A DNA stretch of 53,863 bases from assembly GCA_002691645.1 (NCBI GenBank), contig NZIP01000027.1, positions 29,569-83,431 on the forward strand, written 5' to 3'. A model generated the notes under the pieces. The model was not told the origin of the DNA. It ran no database searches and worked only from the letters and a program-made list of their open reading frames with translations. Below are positions 9,912 to 19,331 of the stretch, in pieces. Source of the DNA: Flavobacteriaceae bacterium. GTDB lineage: Bacteria > Bacteroidota > Bacteroidia > Flavobacteriales > Flavobacteriaceae. Numbering within the stretch: the first letter of the stretch is position 1; the number at the start of each line of letters is the position of its first letter. Both the position numbers and the translations under genes were made by a program.

Positions 9912-10682
9912 ATGAAAATTGCTGCCATTCAAAATGAATTGCATTGGCAAGATCCCCAAGCCAATTTTAGAAGTTTTGAGCACGAATTACAACATTTGGT
10001 CAATGATGTCGAATTAGTGGTATTGCCTGAGATGTTTTCTACCGGATTTACGATGAAACCAGAACAGTTAGATCTCAATGTGGGGAGCATTACATTGCAA
10101 TGGATGCAGCGAATGGCAGTAAATTTTCAAATTACCTTGGTGGGAAGTACAGCCTTTTTTGACGGACAATTTTGGTCAAATAGAGCATTTGTAGTTCATG
10201 CAGATGGAAGCTATAATTACTACAATAAAAGACACGGTTTTAGCTTATCAAGTGAAGAAAAGGTCTATCAAAATGGTGGAGAGCGAATCCAAGAAAAAGC
10301 AAAGGATCTTATAATATGTCCGATGATTTGCTATGACTTGCGTTTTCCGGTTTGGTCAAGAAATAAAAAGCCATTTTACGACCTCTTAATATATATGGCT
10401 AATTGGCCAATTTATCGAATCTCAGCGTGGAATGATTTGCTCAAGGCTAGAGCGATTGAGAATATGTGCTATGTAATTGGAGTTAATAGAATAGGGACTG
10501 ATAAAAATGGATGGGAATACAATGGCTCTTCTGCGGTTTATGATCCATTGGGTACTCAACTCTGTTTTTTAAATCAAGACCAAAAAAGTTTTACTGTTGA
10601 CATAGACAAAACTTACCTCAATCAAATTAGGAGTGAATTAGGCTTTTTAAACGATGCCGACTCTTTTGAAATTAATTTCTAA
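9912..10682 (+). CDS. Nitrilase-superfamily amidase (omega-amidase/YafV-like)
   Basis: 256 residues, the usual length of YafV/Nit2-like omega-amidases, which hydrolyse alpha-ketoglutaramate and related omega-amides. The Glu-Lys-Cys triad is visible: Glu40 in LPEMFSTGF, Lys106 in YYNKRHGFS and Cys140 in MICYDLRFP. WKARAIENMCYV-type segments (LLKARAIENMCYVIGVNRIG) are also present. No signal peptide is seen, so it is cytoplasmic. It starts six bases after the DUF5689 gene, so it may be cotranscribed with the transport genes, although a functional link is not obvious. The 3' end overlaps the opposing Ig-like lipoprotein gene by 11 bp. Confidence 0.88.
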   Translation: MKIAAIQNELHWQDPQANFRSFEHELQHLVNDVELVVLPEMFSTGFTMKPEQLDLNVGSITLQWMQRMAVNFQITLVGSTAFFDGQFWSNRAFVVHADGSYNYYNKRHGFSLSSEEKVYQNGGERIQEKAKDLIICPMICYDLRFPVWSRNKKPFYDLLIYMANWPIYRISAWNDLLKARAIENMCYVIGVNRIGTDKNGWEYNGSSAVYDPLGTQLCFLNQDQKSFTVDIDKTYLNQIRSELGFLNDADSFEINF

Positions 10683-12288
10683 TAATAAAGGTTTGATCGA
10701 TTTCCCAATTGGCACGAATTTCAATTGGATCTGGAAAGTATTTCACTTCTTCGGCTTGAGTTTTAAGCAACCAATTTCCACTATCAAAGCGTTTATTGTT
10801 ATTGCTGTCATAGATAACCCTCAGACCGTAGGTTGCCGGTTCTAGTAAATCAAAAGTAAGAGGTTCTTTTTCATCTAAATTCACGGTGCTAATAACCTGA
10901 TCTTTACCATCCAATAACTCTACAATTATGGGATAAGTTGCTCCTTCAATAGATAATTGAAGTATGCCGTAATCTTCGAGTTGACCATATCTGTACTTTT
11001 TTTCGATACTATCGTTTGAGCTTCCAAAAATATCTTCAACAGCTCCAGGTAGAAGGTTTAATTTAAATTCATCTGCAAAGTCTCGTTGATAGTGAACGTT
11101 TAAGGCTCTTCGCGTTTGATCTAGTTCTAACTCAAACTCTACAGGGATACTATCAAATTTAAAGAGGCTGAAGAGAGTGCTGTCGATTCTAGCAATGGGT
11201 GTTGAGGTTTCAACAACTGCATGGTCTGTGGTTTTAAGTGCTCCGTTGGGTTTTAGCAATAGTGTAAGACTGTCAAGATCAACGGTGCTTTTTTTTCGAA
11301 CAGTAAAGGTGTCAATTTGATCTAATTTAGGCACACGAACAAGAAATTGTAAGGAATCGAATTCAGGCGGATGGATCCAAAATTGTAAACTGTCTTTGCT
11401 TTTGATTTTTTCTGTAAATGTTGTTATACTATCATTGAGTTGGGTCAATAATTCAATTTCTGGTATGATATGTTTGGGTCCTCTATAAGGAAATAAAATG
11501 CGTTGTTGAGATACTTGAGCTGGAATTACTGCTGAATATGGGGTTGCTTCCTTAAATAAATTGAGCAGAAATAAATCTTCCGTAGGTATAAAAATAGGCT
11601 CATCTAAAAAGGCGAACTTATCTAAACTCGGATCAAACAAATTGTTGCTGTTTTCGTCTTTAATTGCCACGAGTTGGTATTGTCCAGGACTGAGATAATT
11701 AAAATTGAAAACAGGCAAACTGTCTAATGTATTACTCAAATAAGTTGGAGGACTTTTGTAAACTATAGAATCTGTATAGGAACTGTCAATTTTGTAGAGC
11801 ATGACACTGACATATTCATCTGCTTTTCTATTAATAGCATCTTTTACAACTCCTTTTAAGCGCAAAGAATCGATATAATCTCCCGTAGAAATGACATATT
11901 GAAAGTTTACTAAGGCATTAGATTCATTATTATCAGCGATACTTTGACCGAAATTAAAGCTATAGGTTGTATTTAATTTTAGCGTGTCCTCAATGTCGAT
12001 TTGAATGAATTTACTCGCGCCGCCTTGTGGACTTATGACAGGTTCATTTTCAAGAGGAGGTGAGATGATGAGCTGCTCTTTTAAATTCTTGAGTTTGATG
12101 TATTCATCAAAATAGATTCGTATTCGAGTAGCATCAAAATTTGTAGTTTCTATAGGAGGTTGAGCCTTTATGAAAACTGGAGGGGTCTCGTCTTTTGGAC
12201 CTCCAGTAGGCGAACCTCTTTTGGCACATTGATTTAGGCTTAGTATAATGAAACACCCGACAAAAAATGATTGAATTTTTTTAAACAT
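10672..12288 (-). CDS. Ig-like (SbsA-type) domain lipoprotein
   Basis: 538 residues from the ATG at 12288; an adjacent upstream TTG at 12291 is less likely. MFKKIQSFFVGCFIILSLNQCAKRG is a lipoprotein signal with lipobox LNQC. Residues about 25-130 contain the pattern SPTGGPKDETPP, ...RIRIYFDEYIKL..., typical of the bacterial Ig-like domain 5 (SbsA Ig-like) proteins that are universal in Bacteroidota. The rest is beta-rich with repeated aspartate-rich turns (DENSNNLFDPSLDKFA and DSNNNKRFDSGNW). Surface or periplasmic location is expected; the function is unknown. It is the last gene before the nitrilase on the opposite strand. Confidence 0.8.
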   Translation of the reverse strand: MFKKIQSFFVGCFIILSLNQCAKRGSPTGGPKDETPPVFIKAQPPIETTNFDATRIRIYFDEYIKLKNLKEQLIISPPLENEPVISPQGGASKFIQIDIEDTLKLNTTYSFNFGQSIADNNESNALVNFQYVISTGDYIDSLRLKGVVKDAINRKADEYVSVMLYKIDSSYTDSIVYKSPPTYLSNTLDSLPVFNFNYLSPGQYQLVAIKDENSNNLFDPSLDKFAFLDEPIFIPTEDLFLLNLFKEATPYSAVIPAQVSQQRILFPYRGPKHIIPEIELLTQLNDSITTFTEKIKSKDSLQFWIHPPEFDSLQFLVRVPKLDQIDTFTVRKKSTVDLDSLTLLLKPNGALKTTDHAVVETSTPIARIDSTLFSLFKFDSIPVEFELELDQTRRALNVHYQRDFADEFKLNLLPGAVEDIFGSSNDSIEKKYRYGQLEDYGILQLSIEGATYPIIVELLDGKDQVISTVNLDEKEPLTFDLLEPATYGLRVIYDSNNNKRFDSGNWLLKTQAEEVKYFPDPIEIRANWEIDQTFIIRN

Positions 12289-12322
12289 CAATAGGATTTC
12301 AAAGGGGAAAGTTACAACATTA

Positions 12323-13032
12323 TCATATGAATTGGTTCATTTTAGGCGTATAAGCAATAGCTGCAATTTTGATTGAATTTGGAGCCCCTTTTTTCAATTG
12401 GTTTAAGCATGATATAATAGTTGCTCCGGTGCTGATTACATCGTCAATTAATAAAATTGACTTCGCTTTAATGATTTCTGGATTTTCTAATTGATAACTC
12501 ATTTTTTTAGATTCAAAGCGCGCACGTACATTTTTCTTAGTTTGGGACAATTCAAATCGGGATTGTTTTAGAACATCAGTGCAGTAAATAGCATCTAATG
12601 TGTTTGCAAGTGACTTTCCGAATAAATCTAATTGATTGTACCCTCTTTTCTGCTGTTTTTTAGGGTGTAGGGGAACAGGGATAATTAAATCAATTTTGGG
12701 CCATTGATTTTTGGGATACTTTTCTAACCAAAGTTGTGCAAAAAATGAACCAATTTCAGGCTGATTTTTGTATTTCAAAAGGTGAATGAAATGTAAGACA
12801 ATTTTTTTAGGTTGATAAAAAAAATCGCACAAACAGGTATGCTTTTATCGACAAAGGGTATGGTTAATCCGTTTTTTGTACTCAAGGTGCTTTCGGTTAA
12901 AGGTAAATTCGACCGACAAGTCGAGCACAGTAGAGTATTTGTGTCGAATAATATTGCATTACAACCGATGCAACAGGGTGGAATAAAGAATTCTAGAATT
13001 AACTTTAATATTTTGGTTACTTCAAATAACAC
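12323..13032 (-). pseudogene. comF: comF-like phosphoribosyltransferase, frameshifted at a homopolymer
   Basis: Two minus-strand frames together give a complete ComF. The upstream part carries CCIGCNAILFDTNTLLCSTC, the four-cysteine zinc finger, then breaks after VDKSIPVCAIFF. The downstream part carries FFYQPKKIVLHFIHLLKYKNQ and the PRPP-binding loop SILLIDDVISTGATI. The junction is an A8 run on the plus strand (12817-12824, T8 in the gene). One extra T would join them as VCAIFFYQPKK, exactly where ComF continues. ComF supports DNA uptake in naturally competent bacteria. No ATG is available; GTG at 13032 is the best start. Real mutation, phase variation and sequencing error are all possible. 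Confidence 0.85.
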
Positions 13033-13044
13033 CTCAATTTTATA

Positions 13045-13908
13045 ATGGAAACCTCGACAGATTCTCAAGTACGAAATAATATAATCATCGCCGTGCTCCT
13101 TGTGGTCATCGTTGCTATTTTGGTATTATTCTACAATCTAAATCTCAACGCAAAGACTGAAATTGATTATTTAACCATTGAAAAGCAAAACTTGACAAAA
13201 TCACTTACAGAAGCTAGGCTCGATATTGATCGTTTCAAAAGTGAGAGTGAATTTGACAAGATGACCATTCAAAAACTAGAGAACCAAGTTGCACAATTAC
13301 AGGATTCTGTCGCTAATTTAAATTTGACCGTTGCAAATTTAAAGCAGGCTAATCGTCGCCTTAAAGCGTTTGAACGAAGATATGATAGTCTGCGTAACGC
13401 GACTAAGAACTTAATAGACGATAGAGGGCGAAGAGTCATAAAAAACAATCAGACTACTGCTGCGCCATCAATCTCATCTCCTAAAAAAACTATACCAAAG
13501 AAAACTGACCCTATCAATAAGGTGCTAAATGATGCTAATTCAATCGAGTTTAGCGGAATACGCACAAAATCTTATTTTTTGGCTTCAGGACAACCTGTTG
13601 AGTCTACTCTCGCGGATCAGACTAAAATATTTCGAACTTGTATAGATGTTGTCGCTAAGCCTTCACAGACTAGAACTTTTACTAAGAACTTAACACTGCG
13701 TTTTATTCCTCCTGCTGGAGTTGTAGATAATGAAGGCGCTAAGCCAAGAATTATGGAACAGAAATTTATTGTTAGTTATGATGGAAGGGGAGGAAGTATA
13801 TGTAAGGCTGTAAATGTATCCAATCAAACTATCGTACGAGGAACATACACAATTCAAGTTTGGGATAAAGATGTAGTTTTAACTCAAGGAGAGGTTGTTT
13901 TAAACTAA
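13045..13908 (+). CDS. Membrane-anchored coiled-coil protein with C-terminal beta domain
   Basis: 287 residues. Residues about 10-33 form a single membrane helix (NNIIIAVLLVVIVAILVLFYN). Residues about 38-120 form a long coiled coil with heptad-like spacing (TIQKLENQVAQLQDSVANL, LKQANRRLKAFERRYDSL). A Lys/Pro-rich linker follows, then a beta-rich domain (about 165-287) ending in GTYTIQVWDKDVVLTQGEVVLN. Similar flavobacterial proteins are sometimes labelled chromosome partitioning protein, but no ParA ATPase motif is present. It likely spans the periplasm from the inner membrane; function is unknown. It is divergent from comF with almost no space between, and 40 bp upstream of glyS. Confidence 0.72.
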   Translation: METSTDSQVRNNIIIAVLLVVIVAILVLFYNLNLNAKTEIDYLTIEKQNLTKSLTEARLDIDRFKSESEFDKMTIQKLENQVAQLQDSVANLNLTVANLKQANRRLKAFERRYDSLRNATKNLIDDRGRRVIKNNQTTAAPSISSPKKTIPKKTDPINKVLNDANSIEFSGIRTKSYFLASGQPVESTLADQTKIFRTCIDVVAKPSQTRTFTKNLTLRFIPPAGVVDNEGAKPRIMEQKFIVSYDGRGGSICKAVNVSNQTIVRGTYTIQVWDKDVVLTQGEVVLN

Positions 13909-13918
13909 TAGAAAACTC

Positions 13919-13926
13919 TATTTTTG
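13919..13926 (+). promoter_or_regulatory. Candidate -7 promoter box for glyS
   Basis: TATTTTTG matches the Bacteroidota -7 consensus TAnnTTTG and lies 22 bp before the glyS start. The -33 region is not a clear TTTG at the ideal distance, so this is supported by the -7 element and position only. Confidence 0.45.
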
Positions 13927-13948
13927 CTCCCATCAAACAATCCGATCC

Positions 13949-15490
13949 ATGAAGAATAAGGACGAGGTCTTTAAAAGAGTTATTTCACACGCCAAAGAAT
14001 ACGGTTTCATTTTTCAATCCAGTGAAATTTATGACGGTTTATCCGCCGTTTACGATTACGCTCAAATGGGGGCATTACTCAAAAAAAATATCAGAGATTA
14101 CTGGTGGCACGCCATGGTACGCCTTAATGATAACATTGTAGGTATTGATGCTGCAATATTCATGCATCCCACAACATGGAAAGCATCTGGTCACGTCGAT
14201 GCCTTTAACGATCCTTTAATTGACAATAAAGATTCAAAAAAGAGATATCGGGCCGATGTGTTGGTCGAGGACTATGTGGCTAATAAAATTGAAGCCAAAA
14301 TCGACAAGGAAATTCAAAAGGCAGCTAAGCGTTTTGGAGCGGATTTTGATCAAGAACAATTTGAGCAGACTAACCCTAGAGTTTTGGGTTACAAAGAAAA
14401 AGCAGCTACGATACTAAAGCGATTGGCACGTTCTTTAGAAGATGAAAACTTAGAAGATGTAAAAGCTCTAATTGAGGAATTAGAGATTGCTTGTCCGTTA
14501 TCAGGATCAAAAAACTGGACAGATGTCAAGCAATTTAATTTGATGTTTGGCACCAAATTAGGAGCTTCAGCTGAAACTGCGACAGATCTTTATTTAAGGC
14601 CAGAAACTGCGCAAGGTATTTTTGTAAATTTTCTCAATGTGCAAAAAACAGGTCGAATGAAAATTCCTTTCGGTATTGCCCAAACAGGAAAGGCATTTCG
14701 AAACGAGATTGTGGCTCGACAATTCATATTTCGCATGCGAGAATTCGAGCAAATGGAAATGCAGTTTTTCATCAAACCAGGAACGCAGCAAAAATGGTAT
14801 GAACACTGGAAATCGCATCGACTAAAATGGCATTTAAGTTTGGGAATGGGTAAAGAAAATTATCGTTTTCACGATCATGAAAAATTAGCACATTACGCTG
14901 ATGCAGCCGCGGATATTGAGTTTAAATTTCCTTTTGGATTTAAGGAATTAGAAGGTATTCATTCAAGAACTGACTTTGATTTGTCTTCTCATGAAAACTA
15001 TTCAGGTAAAAAATTACAATACTTTGACCCTGAAGAAAATACCTCATATGTTCCATACGTCCTAGAGACATCAATCGGATTGGATCGTATGTTTTTAGCA
15101 GTATACTCTAATTCACTGCAAGAGGAGGAGTTAGAAAAAGGTACGCGAACTGTGTTAAAACTTCCTTCTGTTTTGGCCCCGTATAAGGTCGCCGTTCTAC
15201 CCTTATTGAAAAGAGATGGATTGCCAGAAATTGCTAAATCTATTGTTGAGGATTTGAGATTTGATTACGATGTGGTTTACGATGAAAAAGACGCTGTTGG
15301 AAGACGTTACAGACGTCAAGACGCCATTGGAACTCCATTCTGTCTCACTGTTGATCACCAAACTTTAGAGGATCAAACGGTTACTATTCGTGAACGAGAC
15401 AGTATGAATCAAGAACGAGTTGCTATTTCATCCGTCGGAGAAATGTTGCGCAAAGAAGTTTCGATGTCCGAGTGGTTAAAGCGCTTGTGA
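13949..15490 (+). CDS. glyS: Glycyl-tRNA synthetase (homodimeric type)
   Basis: 513 residues, the expected size for the alpha2-type GlyRS of Bacteroidota. It attaches glycine to tRNA-Gly in the cytoplasm. The N-terminus has FIFQSSEIYDGLSAVYDYAQMGALLKKN in the class II fold. The core has LYLRPETAQGIFVNF, FGIAQTGKAFRNEI and FRMREFEQMEMQFF (class II motif 2 and glycine recognition), and motif 3 lies in VLETSIGLDRMFLA. The anticodon-binding domain begins near LPSVLAPYKVAVLP. The gene ends in a TGA stop, and its last 15 bp overlap the 3' end of the opposing TonB receptor gene. Confidence 0.97.
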   Translation: MKNKDEVFKRVISHAKEYGFIFQSSEIYDGLSAVYDYAQMGALLKKNIRDYWWHAMVRLNDNIVGIDAAIFMHPTTWKASGHVDAFNDPLIDNKDSKKRYRADVLVEDYVANKIEAKIDKEIQKAAKRFGADFDQEQFEQTNPRVLGYKEKAATILKRLARSLEDENLEDVKALIEELEIACPLSGSKNWTDVKQFNLMFGTKLGASAETATDLYLRPETAQGIFVNFLNVQKTGRMKIPFGIAQTGKAFRNEIVARQFIFRMREFEQMEMQFFIKPGTQQKWYEHWKSHRLKWHLSLGMGKENYRFHDHEKLAHYADAAADIEFKFPFGFKELEGIHSRTDFDLSSHENYSGKKLQYFDPEENTSYVPYVLETSIGLDRMFLAVYSNSLQEEELEKGTRTVLKLPSVLAPYKVAVLPLLKRDGLPEIAKSIVEDLRFDYDVVYDEKDAVGRRYRRQDAIGTPFCLTVDHQTLEDQTVTIRERDSMNQERVAISSVGEMLRKEVSMSEWLKRL

Positions 15491-17488
15491 CCCTGTTTTG
15501 CGAATACGTATTGAAAAGAAAAAATTTCTTGCATCTGCCGGATAGTAATAACGAGGAGCATTACCGCCAAAACCAACTGCATTGACCACAAAAGATGAAG
15601 CATATGCCGTGTTGGTTAGGTTATTTATTCCCAAGGTAAATTCGCTTTGATAATTTTTTGACCACTTTTTTTGATAGTTGAGTGTCATGTCTAAGCGGTG
15701 AAATGATGGAGAATACACGGTATTCGCATTGTTAATGATAATTGGATCTGTATACAGATGATTTAGATTATAGCTAAGATTATTGCTTATGTTTCCACTT
15801 AGGCCTAGAGCTAATCTGTGTTTAGGAACTCCAGGGATGAATAACCCTTCACGCTGTTCACCTTCATCGTCAAAATCTTTGAATTTATGGCTTGACCATT
15901 GATATGAAAAAGACAAGTTTTCAAATAAGCCACCTGTCTGAATTTGATAAGACGAACTCAAATCTAGACCTGTTAACTGAGTCCTTCCTGCATTTACAAG
16001 GGTTTGAAGATCTTCAGTCAAACGCTTTTCAATAAAGAGATCTTTTACATCAATCGTATAAAGTTCTGCACTCCAGTTTAAACGTGCCTTAGCCGCAGAA
16101 TGATAACTCAATTCATATTGTGTTCCAATTTCTGGCCTGAGATCTGAATTGAACTCTTGTCCAGCAATTAGGCTTTCTTCTAAACTGGGGTTTGAATAAC
16201 CCTGACTGATGTTAAGACCTAGGTTTTTGTAGTTTAGTTGAGCACTTGGCGCTAGTATTCCTCTGTTGACACTCTCAATAACGGCATCCGAATTTCGTTG
16301 ATAATAGTACTGATTAAAGTTGAGGTTTGCTCCGAGTTGATATGAAAATTGATTCCACTTTCCATAGTGAGTCAAAAAGTAGTTGGAAGAAAGTCGCTCC
16401 TGTCGCTGCGTGTTCAACAGATCTCCTTGCACACTTTTTTGAGGGTCTACCTCTCGGTATAGATTTCGATATATTTTGTCGAAATAATTTTCTTTTCGAT
16501 GTTCAATACCAAAGATAAATCCTGATGTGTCTTTTGAATAAGTTCCGGTAATGCGATACCCTAGACTATAAGTTCTGTCATCTAAAATATTGAAAGGTCT
16601 GGCCTCGTAATGATCTGCGTCGATATAATAGAGTGAGGGTTGAATTTGCCATCTATTTTTTTGCCATTTGTGATAGACTGCGAATAATGCATAATTGTTT
16701 TGTTCAAAACCTTTTGCCGCATTCCATGTAAAAGCAGCTTTTGTAGGATTATTTTCAAAATCGTTTTGATTTAAAGAACTGGGAATTTGTGCGTTGTAAT
16801 TGATTTGATTTAAAAAGAAGCCCAATTTGTGATTATTACCTAGGTTATACACGTTTTCAAACCAAAAACCGTTACGTCTAAAATTATTGTTTTGACGATA
16901 CCCTTCCCGGTCTAAATGGTGCAGACTAAGTCGAAATGCTTTTTTTTCATTTGAAAAATTATATTGGTAGTGTGTTTTAAAAAGCCCATAACTTCCCAAT
17001 AAAGTGCTGAATTCTTGTCGGCTTCCATTGATTTTTTGAAGATCTGATTCTAATTCGAGTAAACCTCCAAGTGCTGCGCCATAAGCTGTTGCCTTAGGTC
17101 CCTTCACAACTCTGATTCGATCTATATTCTCAAGATCAAAAGCTTCAACTGTAGACTCTCCCACGCCATTTGTTACGGGTATGCCGTTGTAGTACATTTT
17201 AATTTTTGTGGTACTATAAGGCGATCGAGCTCCAATTCCTCTTACACTTATACGATTTGTATTGAGTGCTCCTGATTGGAGTTGTATTCCTGGAATTCTA
17301 TTTATTTCTTGATTAAAAGAGATGGGATTTGACTTGGGAATTACGGTAGCAGCAGTAGTTAAACCCAATAGTTCTTCTGATTGTATAGCCGCTTTAACCA
17401 CTACTTCTTCAAGATTAATCTGTGAAATGCTGTCTTGCTGTTGAGCAAAAACCAATGAAGGAAGAAGTAATAAGATTGCTTTTTTCAT
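15476..17488 (-). CDS. TonB-dependent receptor, small siderophore/metal type
   Basis: 670 residues. MKKAILLLLPSLVFAQQQ is a signal peptide. A short TonB-box-like segment (SQINLEEVVVKA) precedes the plug (about 45-150), seen in NRIPGIQLQSGALNTNRISVRGIG, KMYYNGIPVTNGVGESTVEAFD and RVVKGPKATAYGAALGG. The rest is a 22-strand-type barrel, with ELSYHSAAKARLNWSAELY late in the protein. The barrel ends in NFFFSIRI but eight further residues follow (RKTGSQAL) because the frame runs into the glyS 3' end; a terminal aromatic residue is usual, so this tail is slightly odd. Length and plug resemble FecA/metal-chelate receptors, but the substrate cannot be named. Confidence 0.86.
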   Translation of the reverse strand: MKKAILLLLPSLVFAQQQDSISQINLEEVVVKAAIQSEELLGLTTAATVIPKSNPISFNQEINRIPGIQLQSGALNTNRISVRGIGARSPYSTTKIKMYYNGIPVTNGVGESTVEAFDLENIDRIRVVKGPKATAYGAALGGLLELESDLQKINGSRQEFSTLLGSYGLFKTHYQYNFSNEKKAFRLSLHHLDREGYRQNNNFRRNGFWFENVYNLGNNHKLGFFLNQINYNAQIPSSLNQNDFENNPTKAAFTWNAAKGFEQNNYALFAVYHKWQKNRWQIQPSLYYIDADHYEARPFNILDDRTYSLGYRITGTYSKDTSGFIFGIEHRKENYFDKIYRNLYREVDPQKSVQGDLLNTQRQERLSSNYFLTHYGKWNQFSYQLGANLNFNQYYYQRNSDAVIESVNRGILAPSAQLNYKNLGLNISQGYSNPSLEESLIAGQEFNSDLRPEIGTQYELSYHSAAKARLNWSAELYTIDVKDLFIEKRLTEDLQTLVNAGRTQLTGLDLSSSYQIQTGGLFENLSFSYQWSSHKFKDFDDEGEQREGLFIPGVPKHRLALGLSGNISNNLSYNLNHLYTDPIIINNANTVYSPSFHRLDMTLNYQKKWSKNYQSEFTLGINNLTNTAYASSFVVNAVGFGGNAPRYYYPADARNFFFSIRIRKTGSQAL

Positions 17489-17524
17489 AGTAAAGTTTTA
17501 GCAAATCTACTATTTTTATCCACA

Positions 17525-18289
17525 ATGAAAATTATTTCCTACAACGTTAACGGTATCCGTGCAGCCATGAATAAAGGGCTTTTAGAATGGCTTCAGCAAG
17601 TTGATGCAGATGTCGTGTGTTTACAAGAAACCAAGGCCCATAAAGAACAGGTTGATCTTGATGCTATTTCTCAAATTGGATATACACACCAATATTGGTT
17701 TTCCGCTGAAAAGAAAGGATATTCAGGAGTAGCTATTTGGAGTAAACAAGCAGCTGATTCTGTAGAAGAAGGAATAGGTATACCCCACATCGATAGTGAA
17801 GGAAGAAACATTAGAGCAGACTTTGGCTCTGTTTCGGTTATGAGTATGTACCTTCCTTCGGGTACCAATATCGACCGACTGGATTACAAGTTTGCTTTTA
17901 TGGATGACATTCTGGTTTATTTGAATGGACTTCGAAAGGAACATCCTGAACTACTCGTTTGTGGAGATTATAATATTTGTCATAAGGCTATAGACATTCA
18001 CGACCCTGTGCGAAACAAAAAAGTCTCGGGTTTTCTTCCTGAGGAACGCGCATGGTTGGATGATTTTGTAGCCGCGGGATTTGTAGATACCTTTCGAATG
18101 TTTAACACTGAGGCCGATCAGTATACTTGGTGGAGTTATCGCGCAAATTCTAGAGCAAAAAACAAGGGGTGGCGCTTAGATTATGGAATGGCAACAGCAG
18201 CCCTTTCTTCAAAAGTGAAGAGGTCTGTCATTTTAAATCAAGCTGTACACTCAGATCATTGTCCAATATTAATCGAATTAAAAAAATGA
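17525..18289 (+). CDS. xth: Exodeoxyribonuclease III (AP endonuclease)
   Basis: 254 residues. It is an EEP-fold nuclease that cleaves at abasic sites in base excision repair. Motifs in order: ISYNVNGIRAAMNKG at the N-terminus, VCLQETKA with the metal-binding Glu, GYSGVAIWSK, VCGDYNICH with Asp/Asn catalytic residues, FVDTFR, TWWSYRANSRAKNKGWRLDYG, and the terminal SDHCPILIEL. No signal peptide, in contrast to the secreted relative at 5005-6033. The TGA stop overlaps the ATG of the following aldo/keto reductase (ATGA), so the two are translationally coupled. The start lies only 36 bp from the divergent TonB receptor start. Confidence 0.95.
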   Translation: MKIISYNVNGIRAAMNKGLLEWLQQVDADVVCLQETKAHKEQVDLDAISQIGYTHQYWFSAEKKGYSGVAIWSKQAADSVEEGIGIPHIDSEGRNIRADFGSVSVMSMYLPSGTNIDRLDYKFAFMDDILVYLNGLRKEHPELLVCGDYNICHKAIDIHDPVRNKKVSGFLPEERAWLDDFVAAGFVDTFRMFNTEADQYTWWSYRANSRAKNKGWRLDYGMATAALSSKVKRSVILNQAVHSDHCPILIELKK

Positions 18290-19326
18290 TATACACCAAC
18301 TTATCTACCACAGATTTAAAAGTCAGTAAAATCTGTTTAGGAACTATGACTTGGGGGCGTCAAAACACACAAGAAGAAGGTTTTGAGCAAATGAATTACG
18401 CCTTAGATCATGGGGTTAATTTTTGGGATACTGCCGAATTATATCCTGTGCCTGCAACTGCAGAACGCTATGCACATACAGAAATTATAATTGGAAATTG
18501 GCTAAAACAAACCAAGAGAAGGTCTGAAATAGTCTTGGCTTCAAAAATAGCAGGAAAGTCTGCATTTACTTCTCATATACGAACCACAGGTTTTCAATCT
18601 CAATCTTTAATTGAGGCGGTGGATAATAGTTTGACCAGGCTTCAGACCGATTATATCGATTTGTATCAATTACACTGGCCTGAGCGTGTGACTAACTTTT
18701 TCGGGAAGCGAGACTATCCAATCGGAGAGACTTGCGAGTGGGAAGACAATATCGCTGAAGTATTGGGGACTTTAGAAAAAATTGTGGCCTCCGGTAAGGT
18801 TAAATATATTGGTCTTTCCAATGAGACTCCTTGGGGTTTAATGCGTTTTCTTGAAGAGCATACTACAAACTCAAAACTTCCAAGAGTGGTAAGTGTTCAA
18901 AACCCCTATTCACTGTTAAATAGACTTTATGAGGTAGGAATGGCAGAAATGTCAATGCGATCTGAAGCAGGTTTGTTGGCTTATTCTCCTTTGGGATTTG
19001 GGGTGCTTTCAGGAAAGTATTTAGGAGGTAAAAAACCTGAAAATGCGAGAGTGACATTGTTTCCGAATTTCAGCAGATACAGCGGAGATAATTCGATTAG
19101 AGCAACTGAAAGGTATAAAGAGGTAGCCGACGCACATGGTTTGAGCTTGACTCAATTGTCTTTAGCCTTTGTCAATACTAGGCCATTTGTGACAAGTAAT
19201 ATTATTGGAGCAACCAGTATAGCTCAATTAAAAGAGAACATAGAGAGTGTTAATGTTCAATGGAATCAAGAGCTTGAAGAAGCTGTCAATGCGATTCATG
19301 GGCAGATTCCAAATCCAGCCCCTTAG
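18286..19326 (+). CDS. tas: Tas-like NADP(H)-dependent aldo/keto reductase
   Basis: 346 residues from ATG 18286, which overlaps the xth stop by four bases; longer upstream extensions lie inside xth and are rejected. The sequence follows the Tas subfamily closely: LGTMTWGRQNTQEEGFEQMN, FWDTAELYPVPATAERYAHTE with the catalytic Asp and Tyr, YIDLYQLHWPERVTNFFGK, IGLSNETPWGLMRFL, VQNPYSLLNR and LAYSPLGFGVLSGKYL. The C-terminal LSLAFVNTRPFVTSNIIGATS binds the cofactor phosphate. Tas reduces aldehydes/ketones; the physiological substrate is unclear. Its 3' end is five bases from the opposing radA gene. Confidence 0.9.
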   Translation: MIYTNLSTTDLKVSKICLGTMTWGRQNTQEEGFEQMNYALDHGVNFWDTAELYPVPATAERYAHTEIIIGNWLKQTKRRSEIVLASKIAGKSAFTSHIRTTGFQSQSLIEAVDNSLTRLQTDYIDLYQLHWPERVTNFFGKRDYPIGETCEWEDNIAEVLGTLEKIVASGKVKYIGLSNETPWGLMRFLEEHTTNSKLPRVVSVQNPYSLLNRLYEVGMAEMSMRSEAGLLAYSPLGFGVLSGKYLGGKKPENARVTLFPNFSRYSGDNSIRATERYKEVADAHGLSLTQLSLAFVNTRPFVTSNIIGATSIAQLKENIESVNVQWNQELEEAVNAIHGQIPNPAP

Positions 19327-19331
19327 AACTC

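Noticed and set aside
18169-18285. Earlier start for the aldo/keto reductase
   Set aside because: The extension lies wholly inside xth, does not look like Tas, and the ATGA overlap at 18286 is a typical coupled start.
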